Of a stretch of DNA of 5,010 bases, positions 4,304 through 5,010 are shown piece after piece (within the stretch, counting starts at the first letter, position 1; the number at the start of each line of letters is the position of its first letter). The stretch is from Psychrobacter sp. (GTDB taxonomy: Bacteria > Pseudomonadota > Gammaproteobacteria > Pseudomonadales > Moraxellaceae). The notes beneath the pieces were generated by a model. The model ran no database searches. It had not been told where the DNA came from and saw nothing but the letters and a program-made list of their open reading frames with translations. Made by a program: the position numbers and the translations under genes. The stretch is taken from the NCBI GenBank assembly GCA_020024075.1, contig JAHHUJ010000167.1:1-5010 (forward strand). Direction: 5' to 3'.

Positions 4304-5010
4304 AAAGTGGCTCGCATCGGTGCGGGATAGCCCTCGATGGTCTTGGTTGGATCATTAGGATCTAAGAAATCTTTTAGCGATTGGTAGGTCATCCACTGTG
4401 TGGCTCGCTGCTCCTCGGTTGAGGTGATATCAACATCGACGCATTTGACCTCACTAAAGCCCACTTTCTCCAGCCAGCCAGTCAAGGCCGCTACTGACGG
4501 TAAAAAATAAACATTATTCATCTTGGCATATCTATCATGAGGAACGAGTACCGTGTTTTTATCACCTTCGACCACCAAGGTTTCTAGTACCAATTGCCCG
4601 CCTTTAATCAGCTGATTCTTTAGCTGATGCAAATGCTCAAAAGGCGACTGACGATGATACAGCACTCCCATACAGAATACGGTATCAAACAGTTGATTGC
4701 CTTGGTCAGTACTGTAAGGTAATTCCTCTAACCCTACAGGAATATAGTGGGTGCGGTAACCCATGCCTGTTTTATCATCATCGGTATCAGCATCGAAGCC
4801 ACTTACAAAATGACGAATGGCCATAAACTGATGATAGAACAAACAAGAAGGGTCAATAACTATCACTTGCTTCGCCCCTGCCCCTGCCATACGCCAACCG
4901 TGGTAACCTGAGCCACCGCCAACATCAAGTACATAACGACCTTCAAGCGTACCCAAATGTGGCGCAACTCGGTTCCATTTCCAGTCGCTGTGCCACTCGG
5001 TATCAATAAA
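4288..5010 (-). CDS. cmoB: tRNA U34 carboxymethyltransferase CmoB, 5' end outside window
   Basis: CmoB transfers the carboxymethyl group of carboxy-S-adenosylmethionine (Cx-SAM, made by CmoA) to 5-hydroxyuridine at tRNA position 34. The product, cmo5U, broadens wobble decoding. The frame is open to the right edge, giving 240 residues of a protein of about 320-340, so roughly the first 90-100 residues are missing. Numbered from the edge, it begins FIDTEWHSDWKW (1-12), with motif I LDVGGGSGYHGWRM at 28-41, MGVLYH at 114-119, ETLVVEGDKNTVLVPHDRYA near 142-161, and EGYPAPMRATLIATK at the C-terminus. Residues matching the E. coli Cx-SAM ligands that fall in this part (W105, K110, G130, M196, Y200, R315) all appear to be present. 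Compared with E. coli it has an acidic insertion of about 12 residues and a smaller one near 98-107. The gene is convergent with the DUF2788-like gene. The cmoA partner is not in the window. Confidence 0.97.
   Translation of the reverse strand, partial: FIDTEWHSDWKWNRVAPHLGTLEGRYVLDVGGGSGYHGWRMAGAGAKQVIVIDPSCLFYHQFMAIRHFVSGFDADTDDDKTGMGYRTHYIPVGLEELPYSTDQGNQLFDTVFCMGVLYHRQSPFEHLHQLKNQLIKGGQLVLETLVVEGDKNTVLVPHDRYAKMNNVYFLPSVAALTGWLEKVGFSEVKCVDVDITSTEEQRATQWMTYQSLKDFLDPNDPTKTIEGYPAPMRATLIATK

Noticed and set aside
4288..4956. CmoB as a complete 222-residue protein starting at the TTG at 4956
   Set aside because: The frame stays open to 5010 and the upstream codons encode FIDTEWHSDWKWNRVAPH, which matches the conserved CmoB segment before motif I. 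The TTG is an internal leucine codon.
1..5010. tRNA genes, CRISPR array, insertion sequence, toxin-antitoxin pair or defence genes
   Set aside because: I looked for cloverleaf segments, spaced direct repeats, transposase-like frames with terminal repeats, and small paired frames on both strands. None is supported, and the window reads as core genome.

Overview
The window looks like ordinary chromosomal housekeeping DNA from a gammaproteobacterium of the Moraxellaceae. Psychrobacter or a close relative is my best guess. This rests on the moderately AT-rich composition, the argS followed by SPOR-domain (FtsN-type) gene order known from Pseudomonadales, a DUF2788-type small membrane protein, and the style of the ArgRS and CmoB proteins. 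The genus is an inference from recall. No database comparison was made.

Layout, left to right. Positions 1-93 carry a 16-bp imperfect tandem repeat that runs into a strong, probably bidirectional, intrinsic terminator. Three genes then lie head to tail on the minus strand, read from right to left: argS (arginyl-tRNA synthetase, 3666 to 1837), an FtsN-like SPOR-domain protein (1693 to 887) and an IclR-family regulator (852 to 94). The SPOR gene and the regulator are only 34 bases apart with no terminator between them, so they are probably co-transcribed. argS and the SPOR gene are 143 bases apart, with no convincing terminator but a possible internal promoter. The terminator at 24-60 would end the whole unit.

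A gap of about 310 bases (3667-3977) separates argS from a small plus-strand gene for a two-helix membrane protein of the DUF2788 type. The gap holds a candidate promoter in each direction, a palindrome centred on the plus-strand -10 box, a hairpin in the argS leader, and two mutually exclusive hairpins just before the small gene. Convergent to the small gene is the 3' three quarters of cmoB (tRNA U34 carboxymethyltransferase), which runs off the right edge.

Functionally, argS and cmoB both serve translation (tRNA charging and wobble-base modification). The SPOR protein should act at the division septum. The regulator's effector and targets cannot be told from this window. I see no mobile element, CRISPR array, RNA gene or defence system, and no convincing sign of a new multi-gene system. 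The points most worth a second look are the alternative leader structures at 3893-3945, the palindromic -10 box at 3858-3870, and the FtsN E-motif candidate in the SPOR protein.
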